Part shown: positions 52,625 through 64,000 of the stretch, in pieces | How the letters are laid out: each line of letters begins with the position of its first letter | Numbering within the stretch: position 1 is the stretch's first letter | DNA from: Stachybotrys elegans | Taxonomy: Eukaryota; Ascomycota; Sordariomycetes; Hypocreales; Stachybotryaceae | DNA: 64,000 bases | Direction: 5' to 3' | Assembly (NCBI GenBank): GCA_020746835.1 | Contig: JAGPNK010000012.1 | Span: forward strand, 372,001-436,000 | Notes under the pieces: generated by a model | Told to the model about the DNA's origin: nothing | The model's database searches: none | The model's input: the letters and a program-made list of their open reading frames with translations, nothing else | Made by a program: the position numbers and the translations under genes

Positions 52625-54699
52625 TTTTGATAGTGTATCGAAAGATGTCTGGATATGTGTACAATGGAAGCAACGCTCGAGAGAATGAGGAGGAGAAGGA
52701 GGAGGAGAAGCAAAAGGATAAGGATAAGGAGAAGAAAAAGAGCTGGTTATCGATTCAAGCTCAAGAACCGGCCAGCAGCCATGCCGTTTTACTAGCAGCA
52801 ACCAGAAGCTAGCAACCAGCTCACCTCAGATGTAGATGGAGAACAGTGAGGGGAAAGGAGGATTTGGGGGAATTGGGGGTCTCGGCGTGCATGTTGACTG
52901 CATGTCTGTGGACACGACAGGCCGAATCAGGCATCGATCTCCGCCATCTAGCCCATCTCAGGAGAATATACGCTAATTATTGGTCCATTTCAATGCATAG
53001 GGAAGAAGGGCGCACACAAAATCTCATCTGATCCATCCATCCAAAGCGAACACAGGGTGCAGTGGAACCAATCGACCAATATCACGGCCAGTATCTGTCC
53101 AGGAGCTCAATTTCCCTGGTTCGGGCGCCAGCACATCACGTCAGCTCGTTTGCCGATGAGGGATTGTCGTTGTCATCTGGATAAGACCCTTGCCTGTTTG
53201 GAGAGCCTCACGAAGTAGCCGCATCACCAAATCATGACACCAAGGCTCTCGCCGTCACCGCCAGCTGACTCTTACTATGCATCTACTGTGAAAAGCTGGA
53301 GACGCCACAAAGACTACTCCTTAGGCTGCATGGACTACCGCAACGGCCCTCTTCTGCTATCCACTGACCCGCCCGTCCTCGTCGAGTAGCGCCGTGCTTG
53401 TGTTAGTCTGCAAAGCATCACCCACTTGCCAGATGTCCCGCCCCCCTTCTCTGAAACGCTCTAGCCTCCTGTTGGCTTGCCGTCTACTGCCCACCGCCCT
53501 TCCTTGGTCCTCCCTGCAGCAGGCTGAACCAGACCAGTCGACTCGCCTGGCGCTTCTCCGGATACCCGACCCGCAGAAGGCTCTGCAACAGGCAAGCATG
53601 GTTCCATCATCGGATGCTTTCATCTGTTGGCCGCCACTACCCTGTCAGACCATCGGCTAATAAGCTCCCGTAGCCTCTCCAACGGTCAACTGTCAAACTT
53701 TCGTAGAACCTCCGTCAAAGCCACCTTGATCGTTCCTACATAGCTTATAAAGACAAAAACACAACCCGTCAAGGAGAGGAAAGGAAAGTAGGGGAAGAAA
53801 AAGAAAAGAAAGGAATAGAATACCCACCACAGATTCCTCGCGAACAGACGTACGGGCGGTAGTTATTAGGAGGGTTTCATTGACGCCACACCCGGCCTCC
53901 CGGTCCCGAGACACTTGCGCACCGACACCGCCCAGCCTTTCCTCAGCCTCAGATGGCATGCCACAAATCTTAATCACCTATGCATAGCATCTATAGAAAC
54001 GGCCCATAAGTAGCTGCGCTCATGCCGAAAGTCTGGTTCTGCACACGTGCGCGCTGTCAAAGTGTCCAAGGATCCGGGCAACCAGACAACCAGTCTTCGG
54101 CCTTTTCAGAAAGGAGTCCAGGATTTTTTTGTCTATTGTCCCCCACCGAGAAACTTTTCATCCTTCCCACTGTCTGAGCCATCGAGATTGAGCTCCGGTA
54201 TATGGTCGGCATCTTCCGGGACCTTGGTCGTGATGCGGGTTCAAAGAGCCGCCTCATACATAGCATAGCATATCGGCCCGCAACACATTGGCTCCCATCT
54301 CTTTTCCTTTGTCGGTATTACTCTGCAAGACTATCCCTGTTCGTGGAAATTGACGTGCATGGAGCTACACCGAGCTTGACATGGGCTCTCCATTGCCGTG
54401 GGCTTCCACAGACTACTACTGCCAGCCTATAACTTTTTCCATCTGGGTTCTTTCGATGTGGAGCGTCGACACCTAGCAGGGCTATAATATCCTCGCCATG
54501 AATTCTGCATGTGCAGACGTTTGTGACCCCCTCTCCTCGTTCCCACTCTTTATGCCAGAAGTCTGATTTCGTGTGCTGGCTCACAACCCCCTTCTTGCTT
54601 CCTTTCTCTTCAGCCAAGGGCAGGACGCTTGACACTTTTCCAAAGGATCAGTGATGTTGTAAAGCTGCTCTGTCTTCCACCACCATCAGAAAAGCCATC
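52625..54699. other. Intergenic region without a supportable gene
   Basis: About 2 kb between the aldehyde dehydrogenase and the rhodopsin-like gene, which are transcribed divergently. The first 200 bases are A/G-rich (AAGGAGGAGGAGAAG...) and form the dehydrogenase leader. Short frames at 53357-53660 and 53693-53977 show no resemblance to known families. Confidence 0.45.
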
Positions 54700-56192
54700 A
54701 TGGGTGCTCCTCCGCTCCTCATCGAAACCTGGTGTCTGTACGCCGTCGGTTCCCTCATCATCTTCATGAGGATATTTACACGATGGCGGACCATTGGCAT
54801 CAGGAACTGGCAACCCGACGATTACCTCATCTTCCTTTCATGGGTACGTAGTAGATCTCTTCCGCGCCTAGATAAATAGCCATTTAACGCTATGTCTAGG
54901 CAACGTACACGGTGATGACGGTGGCAGCCCATATCGTCGGTGGACTGGGCGACCTCCACGCCCTGCCCATGGAGCAACGCAAAGCTTTGACCGAAGAGGA
55001 GGCGGCGTCATTAATATACGGCACGCAATGGTTCTGCGCTGGTGTCGCGACATACGTTCTTTTCATCTGGTCCCTCAAGCTAAACCTTCTCTTCCTCTAC
55101 CAGAGAGTTGTCCGAGGCCTCTGGGTTGAGAGGTTCATCCGTCCGACAATGTACCTTGTCATGGGTACCTTCATTGCCGTATATCTCATTCTCTTCTGCG
55201 CGTGCCGGCCCTACGGCCGCATGTGGGTTGTTTATCCCGACCAAGGCCGTAAGTACTCTGAGCTTGTTCCATCCCTGTCCATCCATTGCCTGACCATCAC
55301 TCTTCAGCTTTGTGCAAGCCCCAGTCCTTCCTCAACATGGTACCGCCATTGATCATGAATCTCATCACCGACATCTGCATCATGGCTATTCCCGCACCCG
55401 TCGTGATTCCGGTCAAGACCACGTTTTGGCGTCGAATTGGTCTTCTTTTTCTATTTGGAGCCGGTACTTTCGTCATGGTTGCTGCTGTTCTCCGAGTCAC
55501 CATGGTGCTAGTGGTATGTCCTCCCCTCACCCCTTACTAGAACACAACTGACGCACGTCTCCCAGGCCAACAACGGTGCGACAGCTGCAATTTGGTCTTG
55601 TCGTGAAGACTTTGTTGCCATAGCTGTTGGCCAAGCCATTCTCATTCGTCCCATGTTTACGCGTAGCTTTTGGTCGGGACAATACTCGGGCACAGGAACA
55701 AACGTTTCGTCCGGGCCATCCAAGGGCAGCAAGTTTGCAGGATCGATTGAGCTGGACAGCAAGCGAAGAGCAAACAAGAGCAAATCTAGGGATCCCTTCA
55801 GTGTCACGGTAGCCCTCGCTACCGTTCATGAAGACGACCAATTTCGCCAGCGCACCGGGTCGATGGAACACTTCTTCGACGAAGCAACCCCGGGCAACGA
55901 CGAGGCCGTCCAGGATCAGCGAAGCAACTCCATCTCCTCCAATGATCGCGACCTAGAGAAGGGCAAGCCGAGAATGGTCATTCACGTCAGCAAGCAGGTC
56001 CATGTTGAGCGGGACGATTCCTCCGACCCGAACCGCCACCTCCCTTGCGATGGTACAGAGAAGGGAGGAGAGGGCAAGTACTGGACGAGCGTTTCCAGTT
56101 CCCACAACAATACGAGGCGCCCAGAGGGTTCCAAGAGGCCAAGCGGGGAGGCTCGCCAGTCTCAGTCTCAGATGCCTGGGCAAGCGATATGA
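54700..56192 (+). CDS. Fungal rhodopsin-domain (Pth11-like) integral membrane protein
   Basis: Exons 54700-54843, 54900-55248, 55308-55513 and 55566-56192 give 441 aa. The N-terminus MGAPPLLIETWCLYAVGSLI is followed by FMRIFTRWRTIGIRNWQPDD, the conserved 'R-x-(Y/F)-x-R ... DDY' entry of this family. Six or seven membrane segments are visible, among them LIYGTQWFCAGVATYVLFIW, YLVMGTFIAVYLILFCACRP and MVPPLIMNLITDICIMAIPA. The cytosolic C-terminal 180 residues are polar, with TVHEDDQFRQRTGSMEHFF and many Ser/Arg. There is no CFEM domain in front, so it is the simple class. Members include receptors for surface sensing, but most have no known ligand. Confidence 0.92.
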
Positions 56193-59101
56193 CACGGCTA
56201 TTTGCTTGATAACATCGGCGTTCAGGATTGTAAAATCACCATTGTTTAGATTTATGTATGTAGTGATACGAAAACACCAGTGCGACGAGTTTCTCCATGC
56301 ATATAGCTGTGTAATTCGCATCTTCGCGGCAACCCTCGGTCAAAAGACCACGACTGACGAGATTTCCCCAATCTGGGACTTGAGCATAGTGCAAGATGAA
56401 TGCCCCATGTTAATTTTCCCTTATCAGCTCAAGCTGGCAGGAGTTTGCGGCTCCATCTTTGCCTTCCCTCCTTCATTCGGCACATATCGGAATCTAGAGC
56501 TCCAGCCTCTGAGCTTAACTCTTTCAAGAACAGCTTGCGGTTTATAATTGACTTGTGATGTCATGTCTTGGCAAGGGTTCCCTGTGAAGCGGAGACGGTA
56601 TTTTCCGATCAAGCTCAACGTGCTACTTCAAAGTCAGGTGAAACCCACTTGGATTCCTCTCCGGCCTTTAATTGCAGCATGGAATGTTTTATCGTTCATC
56701 ATGGCAATAAATAGACCTCGATTTGAGTGTACTGTGTAATAACGTACTGGTAGGCGAGTAGATAGATACTCCATCCTCTCCGTGAAGCTGACGTACACGA
56801 TGGAGTCGATGCGGAGACTCTCTTATGTAGACTTCATGGTTCGGTTGTTCGGAAGGGTGGATAGCCGAGGGAAACCCAATCTCGATCTAGCCCATTCAAT
56901 CTTCCTTCGATGGTCCCTGTGTCCAGGGTTAAAGTGGGATAATTTCTCACAAGAACGAACGCGGATGCAAGCGATCCTTTAGTCAGAGACACACTCCCGT
57001 CTCCTCGGTCTCAGCAAGTAGTTAGCATGCGACTGTTTTTCTGGGCCGACGCAAAACATATGACAAATCTAAAACACACACTTTAAATCTGTACCTGTTC
57101 ATCATATAAAAACGGGATGGACTCCGTTGAGAGAGGTTATAAAGCATGGCGAATATTGTGAAAGCCCAAGTTACAGAATTCGCTCGTGTTCACATCAGAT
57201 AGCCTGTTAAGCTTATCATAAGCTTGGTTTCCTAGTGAGAATTCCCTCAAGCTTTAAACACTAATCCCAGCAACCTCATCACCTCGACGCCCTTGTCCTT
57301 GTAAACTTGCTATCGGACTTGAGTCTCCAGACCTTGCGACAAGGCAATGCCGAACATCTCCAAGCAAGTTGGTAATAACAAGCCTAAACTAGACACAAAC
57401 GACTCCTAGCTGCACTTCACTCTAACACCAATGGAATATGGGCTAGGTTCATCTAGACGTGTCTCCGTTGATGATCGCTCGGCGGCAGCCATAGCAAATC
57501 GAAGCACTAAGCTCGGAATTTGTACGGTTTGAAACATTCCTGCCAATTATATGGGCTCAAATCACTTAAAAATGTCACCCTCGGCGATTGGTCCTAGAAC
57601 AGGCAATAAGAAGTATACAGTATGGGGTAGAAAAGTTAGCAGTGCAAAGGGTTCGAGCGAACAGTAAAGGCCGTGACCCTTGCCCGGGCGACCAATAATA
57701 CTTTTTAGGGATTTTAACTAACCTGGTTTTGTATCTCCTCGACCAACTTCGTCTGAGGTTTTGTGTTTGGCTTTTGGTTTACTCCATTCTACTTTGCCAG
57801 AAATTGATTGCAGTCAACTAAGGACTGCATGAGCATTAGTGGATGCTGCTGTGAATACTTTGATGACTACCTATAAAGCCTTTGGGCAGAGAAATCTCCA
57901 TCGATTTGACGGCTGCTACCATGCTTGATATCAACCGAACTTTCTCTAACATTAGCACGATCATTCGGTCTCTTTCCCCCAAAGCACACATGCATGCGTG
58001 AATAAACAGAACTTGGCTTGCCACATCATCCACGTTCGTGATTACAGTACGTCTCTTGCTCACAAATACAGCATTCTTGTCGAGTGCATGATGCCAGTAG
58101 AAGATCAAGTCAAATCGAGCCTCAATGAGCGTGAAGGAATCCCAAGAGATGTACGAAAGGCTTTCTAAGGACGAGGCCTCTGAAAAGTCCAAACTGTATG
58201 ATAGGAAACTTCCATGGAGAATGATATCGTTCCGTGATTGAGCTTCATCGCCAAGATCTCATAAGTTTAGACCACACATTGCTAGGAGTGGGGGGGGGGG
58301 GGGGGGGGCAGAAATTGATCTATTCGCAAGATGCGTTGCTGATATTGGCCGCTGGCCTATAACGACTGAATAAGGTTATCAATCAAGGCTACTGGGTTAA
58401 CCTAGAAGACGGATTAACCAGGGAAGGAATCTTATCATCGTGTCTTGATTTGGTATTGGAATTACGAGGTCAAGTTCTAGGGCCAATAACGCACGGCCAA
58501 AGATGTCAGTGTTCGAAAAGGGGTATGAGACCGCCCCTTCACATGCCTCGGTAATAGAAACAGCGAAATGACGTTTCAATTCTGGTCATCCGATCAAGAA
58601 ACCACCCGCCGTTACGACTCTGTAATAACGTCAGGATCCCCACAGCGGGGTTTGTTTATCAAGAAACCACAGAATGGGAGGAGATCGCGATTGGCAAAAG
58701 GGGAGACTTCAAACTCATGGGACAGGCTACTCAGCGTTTGACTCATACCTCAATAATGGATTCATGTTCCTAAAAGTCCCATAAGCTTCTTGACTCAGCA
58801 ATATCCATCAGCTCGTCCAAAGACTTGTCAGTTGGTAGAAACCCAGACTTGACCAGAGGCTGCTCCAAGAGCCGGGAATAAGCTGGGCAACAAGAACTTA
58901 TCCCTCTCGGTAAGTGCCAAGTTGAGCAGGAAAATGCAACCCACACCGACACTTGGCATCTCCACACGAATCCTAGGAAACTAGGATATACAAGGAAACT
59001 CGCTTCTCTATCATGGTCTGAATAGGCAACTACGGAGAGACCCAACTCCGGTTCACAAGAACACGGTTGAATTCATGTATGATCAGCCAGTATTGTGGCA
59101 G
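56193..59101. other. Gene-poor region
   Basis: Nearly 3 kb without a clear gene. A minus-strand frame at 57836-58192 (ISWDSFTLIEARFDLIFYWH, HACMCALGERDRMIVLML) has protein-like composition. It starts only at TTG behind an ACAG, so it could be an exon of a decayed gene. A run of 19 G lies at 58290-58308. Base composition is otherwise AT-richer than in the flanking genes. No repeat of the dispersed family is seen. Confidence 0.4.
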
Positions 59102-59109
59102 TATATAAG
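59102..59109 (+). promoter_or_regulatory. TATA box of the FMN oxidase gene
   Basis: TATATAAG lies 88 bp before the ATG at 59197, a usual distance for a TATA-driven, inducible fungal gene. Confidence 0.6.
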
Positions 59110-59196
59110 GCCTAGGAGAAATTGGGTGCCTCCGGAGAGTTTCGTAGGCCAACCCACTTCCTGCTTTCCATCCTTCAGCCATCCCTAAACTCCAAG

Positions 59197-60751
59197 ATGA
59201 AGTATCTCAGTATTCTGACTTCTCTGGTGGGAGTGGCACTCGGCGCCAGACCCTTTCTCGATGTGGCTGATACGGGGCTCGAAGACTATCTGGTTGGCTC
59301 CGGCAACTGGACCGAAGGCACTCTTCCGTCCCTTCAGGACATGCGCGCACTTCCGGACTTTGAGTTTTCGGCTAAGCAGGTATTGGCTGACGAGGACTGG
59401 GCTTTCTACCGTCTGGCGGCCGGCCAAGAATGGGGATACCGAAACAACTTCGATGTCTGGGGCAAGGTGCAGCTCCGGCCTCGTTTCATGACCAACGTCG
59501 TCAACCTCCAGGACAACATTGGGTAGGCACTGCACCGAAGGAATGTACCATTGTCAGGCGAAAGCTCACATGTGCTAGTATTGAGTTGTTTGGATACAAC
59601 TTCAGTGCGCCCTTCTTCATTGCCCCGGCTGCCCAGGCAGGCTACGCTCACCCAAGAGGAGAGTTGAACTTGGCTGAGGCTGCTGGAGACGAAAATCTTC
59701 TCTACAACGTAAGGCATCACTCGCAATCAGGACATATCCGGGTGGTTGGCTGACTGTCTTCATAGGCAGCGCTCTTTGCTACCAAGACCATCGAGGAGAT
59801 TGACGAAGTCAAGCGTGGAGACACCTGGAACGGACGTCAGGTCATCTTCCAACAGGTAAGCCCGTGTTACCAAATGGCAAGGCGATGCATGCTAAACTTC
59901 TTAGATCTACACCAATAACAACCTGAGCATCACCTGGAACGACCTCGATCGTGCCAAGAAGACCGGTGCCGGTGCCATCGTCTTGACCATCGACACGCCT
60001 GGAAACTCTGTCCGCGTTCGAGGCGCACGTTACTCTGGACAAGACTAGTGAGCCCCTCATCCTGAATTGATACAACTCTCCACTAACTTGTGTACAGCGT
60101 TGAGGCTACTACCCGTCCCAATACTGTAATTGCTTGACTTCCATCATACTTTTACTTCATGCTAATGGTGTGATAGTGGGAGATCTTCGACGAGGTGCGC
60201 AGTCGAACTGACCTGCCCATCATCCTGAAAGGAATCGCAACGGTCCAGGACGCTCTCGAGGCTGTTGAGCGTGGCGCTGATGGTATTTACATCTCCAATC
60301 ACGGTGGCCGTCAACTCGAATTCTCTCCTTCACCAATCGAGGTGGCATATGAGATCTACCGTAACGCTCCCGAGATCTTCCAGAAGGTCCCCGTGCTGGC
60401 AGACAGCGGAGTCCGCACTGGATCTGACGTCCTCAAACTGCTTGCCCTGGGCGTCAAGGCTGTTGGCCTGGGTCGACCGTGAGTCTCACTTCGCTGTATC
60501 CGAGAGCCGGTTTTCTAATGTCTGCGAAGCTTCATGTTTGCCAACGTATACGGATATGAGGGCATTATCAAGGCTATTCGTCTTCTGAAGAACGAGATTA
60601 TCCAGGACGGCTGGAACCTGGGAATTGGCTCTCTTGAAGACTTGGAACCCAGCTTCGTAAGTTCAATGGTGCAGATCAAACTGACCTTGCTGACACTGCA
60701 CAGCTCAACCTCAACACTCTTGCTCAGAACGTCAACCTCCTGGATAACTAA
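59197..60751 (+). CDS. Secreted FMN-dependent alpha-hydroxy-acid oxidase
   Basis: Eight exons: 59197-59522, 59579-59708, 59766-59855, 59905-60047, 60098-60125, 60177-60478, 60530-60656 and 60704-60751, giving 397 aa. A signal peptide (MKYLSILTSLVGVALG) begins the protein. The family's catalytic set is present: Tyr in DWAFYRLAAG, APFFIAPAAQAGYAHPRGEL, TIDTP, Lys in IILKGI, His/Arg in SNHGGRQ, and DSGVRTGSDVLK. GLGRP joined to FMFANVYGYEG closes the barrel. These residues bind FMN and oxidise 2-hydroxy acids such as lactate or glycolate, with H2O2 or decarboxylation products. Secretion would make it a source of extracellular H2O2 (inference). The short fifth exon (28 bp) and all splice phases agree. 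It converges with the subtilase. Confidence 0.92.
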
Positions 60752-61002
60752 GAATGCCTGGGGGTTAACAAAACACGACGGCGCTGTAAAGCTTTTATGC
60801 GTATTAAAACCTCATAGATACTTATCCTACCCAGGACGAAGGAGGGGCTGTAAAGACAATATAGAAACTGATCTAAGTGATGGTATTCTTCGAAATAGCA
60901 AGGCCCACGCGATAATCGCAGCTCAATTCAAAGAGTCTCGACGGATGTATCTATTGTTGTTCATGCGAGGGTTTGTTTATTAATAAGCATTAGGTGATTA
61001 AA

Positions 61003-63841
61003 TTAGGAAGAGTATCGAATGCCAAATGGCCCAGTCTCTGTGACTACCCAGTCCTCATCTTTGTCCGGATCGCCGGTGATACGTAACATTCTTGTGACAA
61101 TCTTGTAACGCCCAGGAGGCGCGTATTCGCCATTGTTGAGCTGTCCAAGCCAGGGCCACGACCACTCGCCCTTTGGCTGCCAGTTGCTGGGGAAGCCATT
61201 CAGCTGGCCGATAGACCTGTACCCAAATGAGGTGAGCGTGGAGTTTGGCGCGCAATTTCCCACAGGAACCACGTCGGCGATGAACTGTGGAGTGCCCCAA
61301 TTGAATACGCTCATCAGAATAGGAACGGCTGTTTCTCTGGTATTTACATCACGCGGAGGGGTTCCGCGCGGGGGAAGAGTGAAGGTGGCATTGGGAGAAA
61401 CTGGTGCATAGTTTGTCGAGTCGCCGATGTATAGGGATCCTTCCAGAATCTGCTCTGCATCATACAAGGAGCCCAACAGCCCTTGGTATGGGAGAGAGAG
61501 CGAAGAGCCATCTGATCCATTGATGGCAATGTACCCACTCCATACTGGGAACCGGGATTCGTCGAGATCATGGGGAGGCGTGGCAGTAACAAGGATTGTG
61601 GCTGATCCGCCTGGGCTGATTTTCACCTTGGACTCGCTGAAGGCAAGCTCTGCATGGGGCTCGGAATAATTGTAAGGATACCCAGCCGCCCAGCCTTCTC
61701 TAGTGAAGGAGTAGATACTGCGAGCCGGAGCGTGGGAGATGTCGTAGACAACGTCAGCGTTATCCGTATTGGACAAGGTAAAGTTAAGAGTCCCAGCAAA
61801 GTTGGTGGTGTCGTTGAAAGAGAGGCCCGATGGCGATAGCAGAGTCGAGGCATGTATGGCATCATGCACTTGGATGAGGCCGGCTCCTTGTAGTGCCACG
61901 GAAGAGAACCAGTCATACCATGTGGGCGGTGCAAACCGCTGCTCGTAAACATGGACCTGGGGATTGGCGTTGCTGGACAAGAGGTCGTTGAGCTCGGCAG
62001 GGGAAAGGCGGCCACGAGCTTCGAAGATCAAAGCGATGGACGCGGCGACAAGGGGGGTTGCCATGGAGGTTCCTGACAGTGAGCGAAATGATTCATCCCC
62101 GATCCAAGTCGACATGATGTTTCCACCGGGAGCACCAAACCGTGGCACGAGGTCCATCTCAAACGACGGGCCTATGGACGAGAAGCGACTGGCAGCACCG
62201 CCGATCTCGTAATCAGCATCCAAGTACAAGCTCTGAGCATCATATGATATATCCACGTGGATGCTAAGCCCAGCCTCCAGAGCCTGAACCCATGCCACGC
62301 CTTCTTGTTCCTCGATGCTGACGACAGCCTGTATCGGGCTAGTGGTGTACGCTGCTAACCATCGGAGGCCAGGACGGTCGTTGTAGATTATGAGTCTTTC
62401 GGCGCCCTTGGCAGCAATGTTGTCAGCTTGCGCTTGCACGTCGCAATCTGAGGCATAGCGGAGGAGAACCCAGTATCCGCTTAGATCGGGCGTGTCGTCG
62501 GGCAAAGCCGAACAGCCATCGCCGGTGTTGTCAGTGTCGAAACCTGTCACCCAGACCGGGTAGCTTGCCCCCTGTCCCGAAGGATAGCCATCCCGGAAGA
62601 TAAATGTTGTGCGCGTGCTGTTGCCATCCATGGTGACGGAACCGAGAGGAAAAGTTCTGGCAACCGCGGTATTCTGAAAAGACCCAACCGCCGTAACACC
62701 ATTGCCAACTGCTGGTGATGATACATCCCACATACCAGTGCCACCGGTATTGCCGGCGGCCACTGTGCACGGGACGCCCCTCTCGACGATGCGGCTGACC
62801 AGGAGAGAAGTCATTTCGCTGGGCCATCCAGAACTGGAACCCAGCGATGCCGTGATGATGTCTGCGCCCTCCTCATATGCCCGGGTAAAGGCAGCCATGA
62901 CAATGTCACTGCGTGTATTGCCCTCACATCCAAAAACACGATATGCGGAGAGAGTGACGCCAGGGGCTGCGCCCAGAATACCTAGCTCGTTCTCTTGGGC
63001 AGCAATGATTCCTGCAACGTGTGTACCGTGGCCGTTGCAGTCTATTGGGTCTGGACCAGGGACTGGCTCGTCGTAGATCCCCCCATAGCTATTGCCGACA
63101 AAATCCCAGCCGTGAGTCACGAGACAACCCTCTCCAAAGCAGCCGCCGAGGGCTGGATGGGTATACTCAATCTGTGCAGCAAAAGGATCCGTCAGCAATC
63201 ATGTACACGCGGCAGTCCTCTCCTAGCTTGACTTACACCACTGTCGACAATAGCAATCTTGATGCCGGCGCCGGTAAAACCCTCGGCGTGGACCTTGTCC
63301 ACCTGTGTCATGACATGAGTCGACCTAGCTCGCTCGAGGGGCTTGCTCTGGCGCTTCCGATGGCTTTTTCTGGTGGCGGATGTTGCAGTGGCGTCTCTTT
63401 TGGTCTTGTTGGCATCAAGACGTGAGTCACTCTCCTCCTCTTCTTCTACAGGCTCGGGAAGCCCAATTATTCCCACAGGAGAGATGCGCTTGACGGCGGG
63501 AAGCGAGGCGAGCCGTGCGGCCGCTTCCTCGGCATTCTTGACGTCGTGCAGTTGGATTGACGCGCCTTGGAACAGCTCAGAGCTTAGATCCAAGACAACA
63601 TCATAGTCAGGCTCAGACTGCAGACGGAAAGAATCTTTGTTCTAGGGGTGTAGATGTCAGCAGATTGGAAAATGGGCATTTGAACCACAGCTGCACATAC
63701 TTGGCCATCCTCAAACTCAATGATGTAGGCACCGGGTACAATGTTAGATCGAGGCTTGCCGGATGGTCTGCGGACATGCTCAGTTGCAGACCCAACCGCT
63801 ACGGCCGCAAGGAGCGATGCCAAGAGCGAGACGCGAACCAT
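61003..63841 (-). CDS. Secreted subtilisin-like serine protease (S8) with PA insert
   Basis: Exons 63841-63701, 63641-63237 and 63171-61003 give 904 aa. The signal peptide is MVRVSLLASLLAAVAVGS. An inhibitor I9-type propeptide follows (YIIEFEDGQ ... ELFQGASIQLHDVKNAEEAA), with a basic processing site near KSHRKRQSKPLERAR. The triad is Asp180 in IAIVDSG, His230 in NGHGTHVAG and Ser551 in SGTSMATP; the oxyanion Asn323 lies in AAGNTGG. A PA domain is inserted between His and Ser (WVLLRYASDCDVQAQADNIA, RLIIYNDRPG). An Fn3-like C-terminal region carries many N-glycosylation sites (NFTLSN, YNYSEP, INGSDG). The layout is that of minor extracellular protease Vpr-like/cuticle- or plant-degrading fungal subtilases. 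It is the convergent neighbour of the FMN oxidase, 251 bp apart. Confidence 0.95.
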
Positions 63842-63916
63842 ACTTAGAGTTCCCTGGAGATTAGAGGGAGATGGGATGATGGTAAAGCTCTCAGATGTGC
63901 ATACCGACGAGCGGAC

Positions 63917-63922
63917 TTTATA
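63917..63922 (-). promoter_or_regulatory. TATA box of the subtilase gene
   Basis: On the minus strand TATAAA lies about 76 bp before the ATG at 63841, in the context AGTATAAAGTCC. Confidence 0.55.
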
Positions 63923-64000
63923 CTTTCGACATTGCATACACGATGGTCCTTTCTCGCGCTCGTTTACCGTAACCGTCGTGACCCAACCAGTTCAGCCCTG

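Noticed and set aside
53394..53660. 88-codon plus-strand frame between the aldehyde dehydrogenase and the rhodopsin-like gene
   Set aside because: Low-complexity Leu/Ser/Pro composition, overlapped by an equally long antisense frame, no support.
57836..58192. 118-codon minus-strand frame
   Set aside because: Protein-like composition but no ATG, no neighbouring exon and no recognised family; only mentioned in the region note.
58290..58308. Run of 19 G
   Set aside because: Homopolymer without flanking structure; may be a mononucleotide satellite or a sequencing artefact, not treated as a finding.

Overview
The window is nuclear DNA of a filamentous ascomycete (Pezizomycotina, most likely Sordariomycetes). 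Genes carry short introns of about 44-75 bp with GT/AG borders. The gene set is typical of such fungi: AA9 copper monooxygenase, two HET-domain proteins, a Pth11/rhodopsin-like membrane protein, CSC1/OSCA channel, TRAPPC12-like protein, secreted subtilase. The species cannot be named from the sequence alone. All gene models were built by reading frames and splice borders by eye, with no transcript or database support.

Layout. 1-462: 5' part of a secreted AA9 LPMO gene running off the left edge. 1.5-10 kb: an accessory block holding at least two apparently intact and three decayed copies of one small minus-strand family. Its proteins combine an RGG-like tract, a CCHC zinc knuckle created by splicing, and a conserved 'NEPGLALVPWTGPVP' module. 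Between the copies lie short tandem repeats and a dispersed repeat whose ends begin TGTGGGATTTC. 11.2-14.3 kb: a large gene joining a GIY-YIG nuclease-like domain to nine GATA-like CX2-4C...CX2C modules, broken by one in-frame TAG near the N-terminus. Decayed relatives lie on both sides (about 10.4-10.6 and 20.46-20.77 kb). 15-20 kb: a conserved-looking housekeeping block (nuclear-type small protein, divergent DPM1, SDR oxidoreductase, TRAPPC12-like). 20-25.5 kb: gene-poor DNA with relics, including a truncated rhodopsin-like gene ending at a dispersed repeat.

26-36.5 kb: CSC1/OSCA channel, alcohol-acetyltransferase family protein, a 1,133-aa protein with one C-terminal membrane segment, a small membrane-protein relic and a GNAT acetyltransferase. 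36.7-50 kb: an ankyrin-HET gene, MFS transporter, DUF829/PaxU-like protein, cytochrome P450 and a second HET gene. The P450 and second HET gene lie between two inverted copies of the dispersed repeat. 51-56 kb: aldehyde dehydrogenase and a rhodopsin-like receptor candidate. 59-64 kb: a secreted FMN-dependent alpha-hydroxy-acid oxidase (eight exons) convergent with a secreted subtilase.

The strongest candidate for something undescribed is the GIY-YIG/GATA-like array protein with its decayed relatives. Next come the tandem zinc-knuckle family beside it and the TIR-like repeat family that punctuates the accessory DNA. I saw no retrotransposon polymerase, transposase, CRISPR array, rRNA or convincing tRNA.
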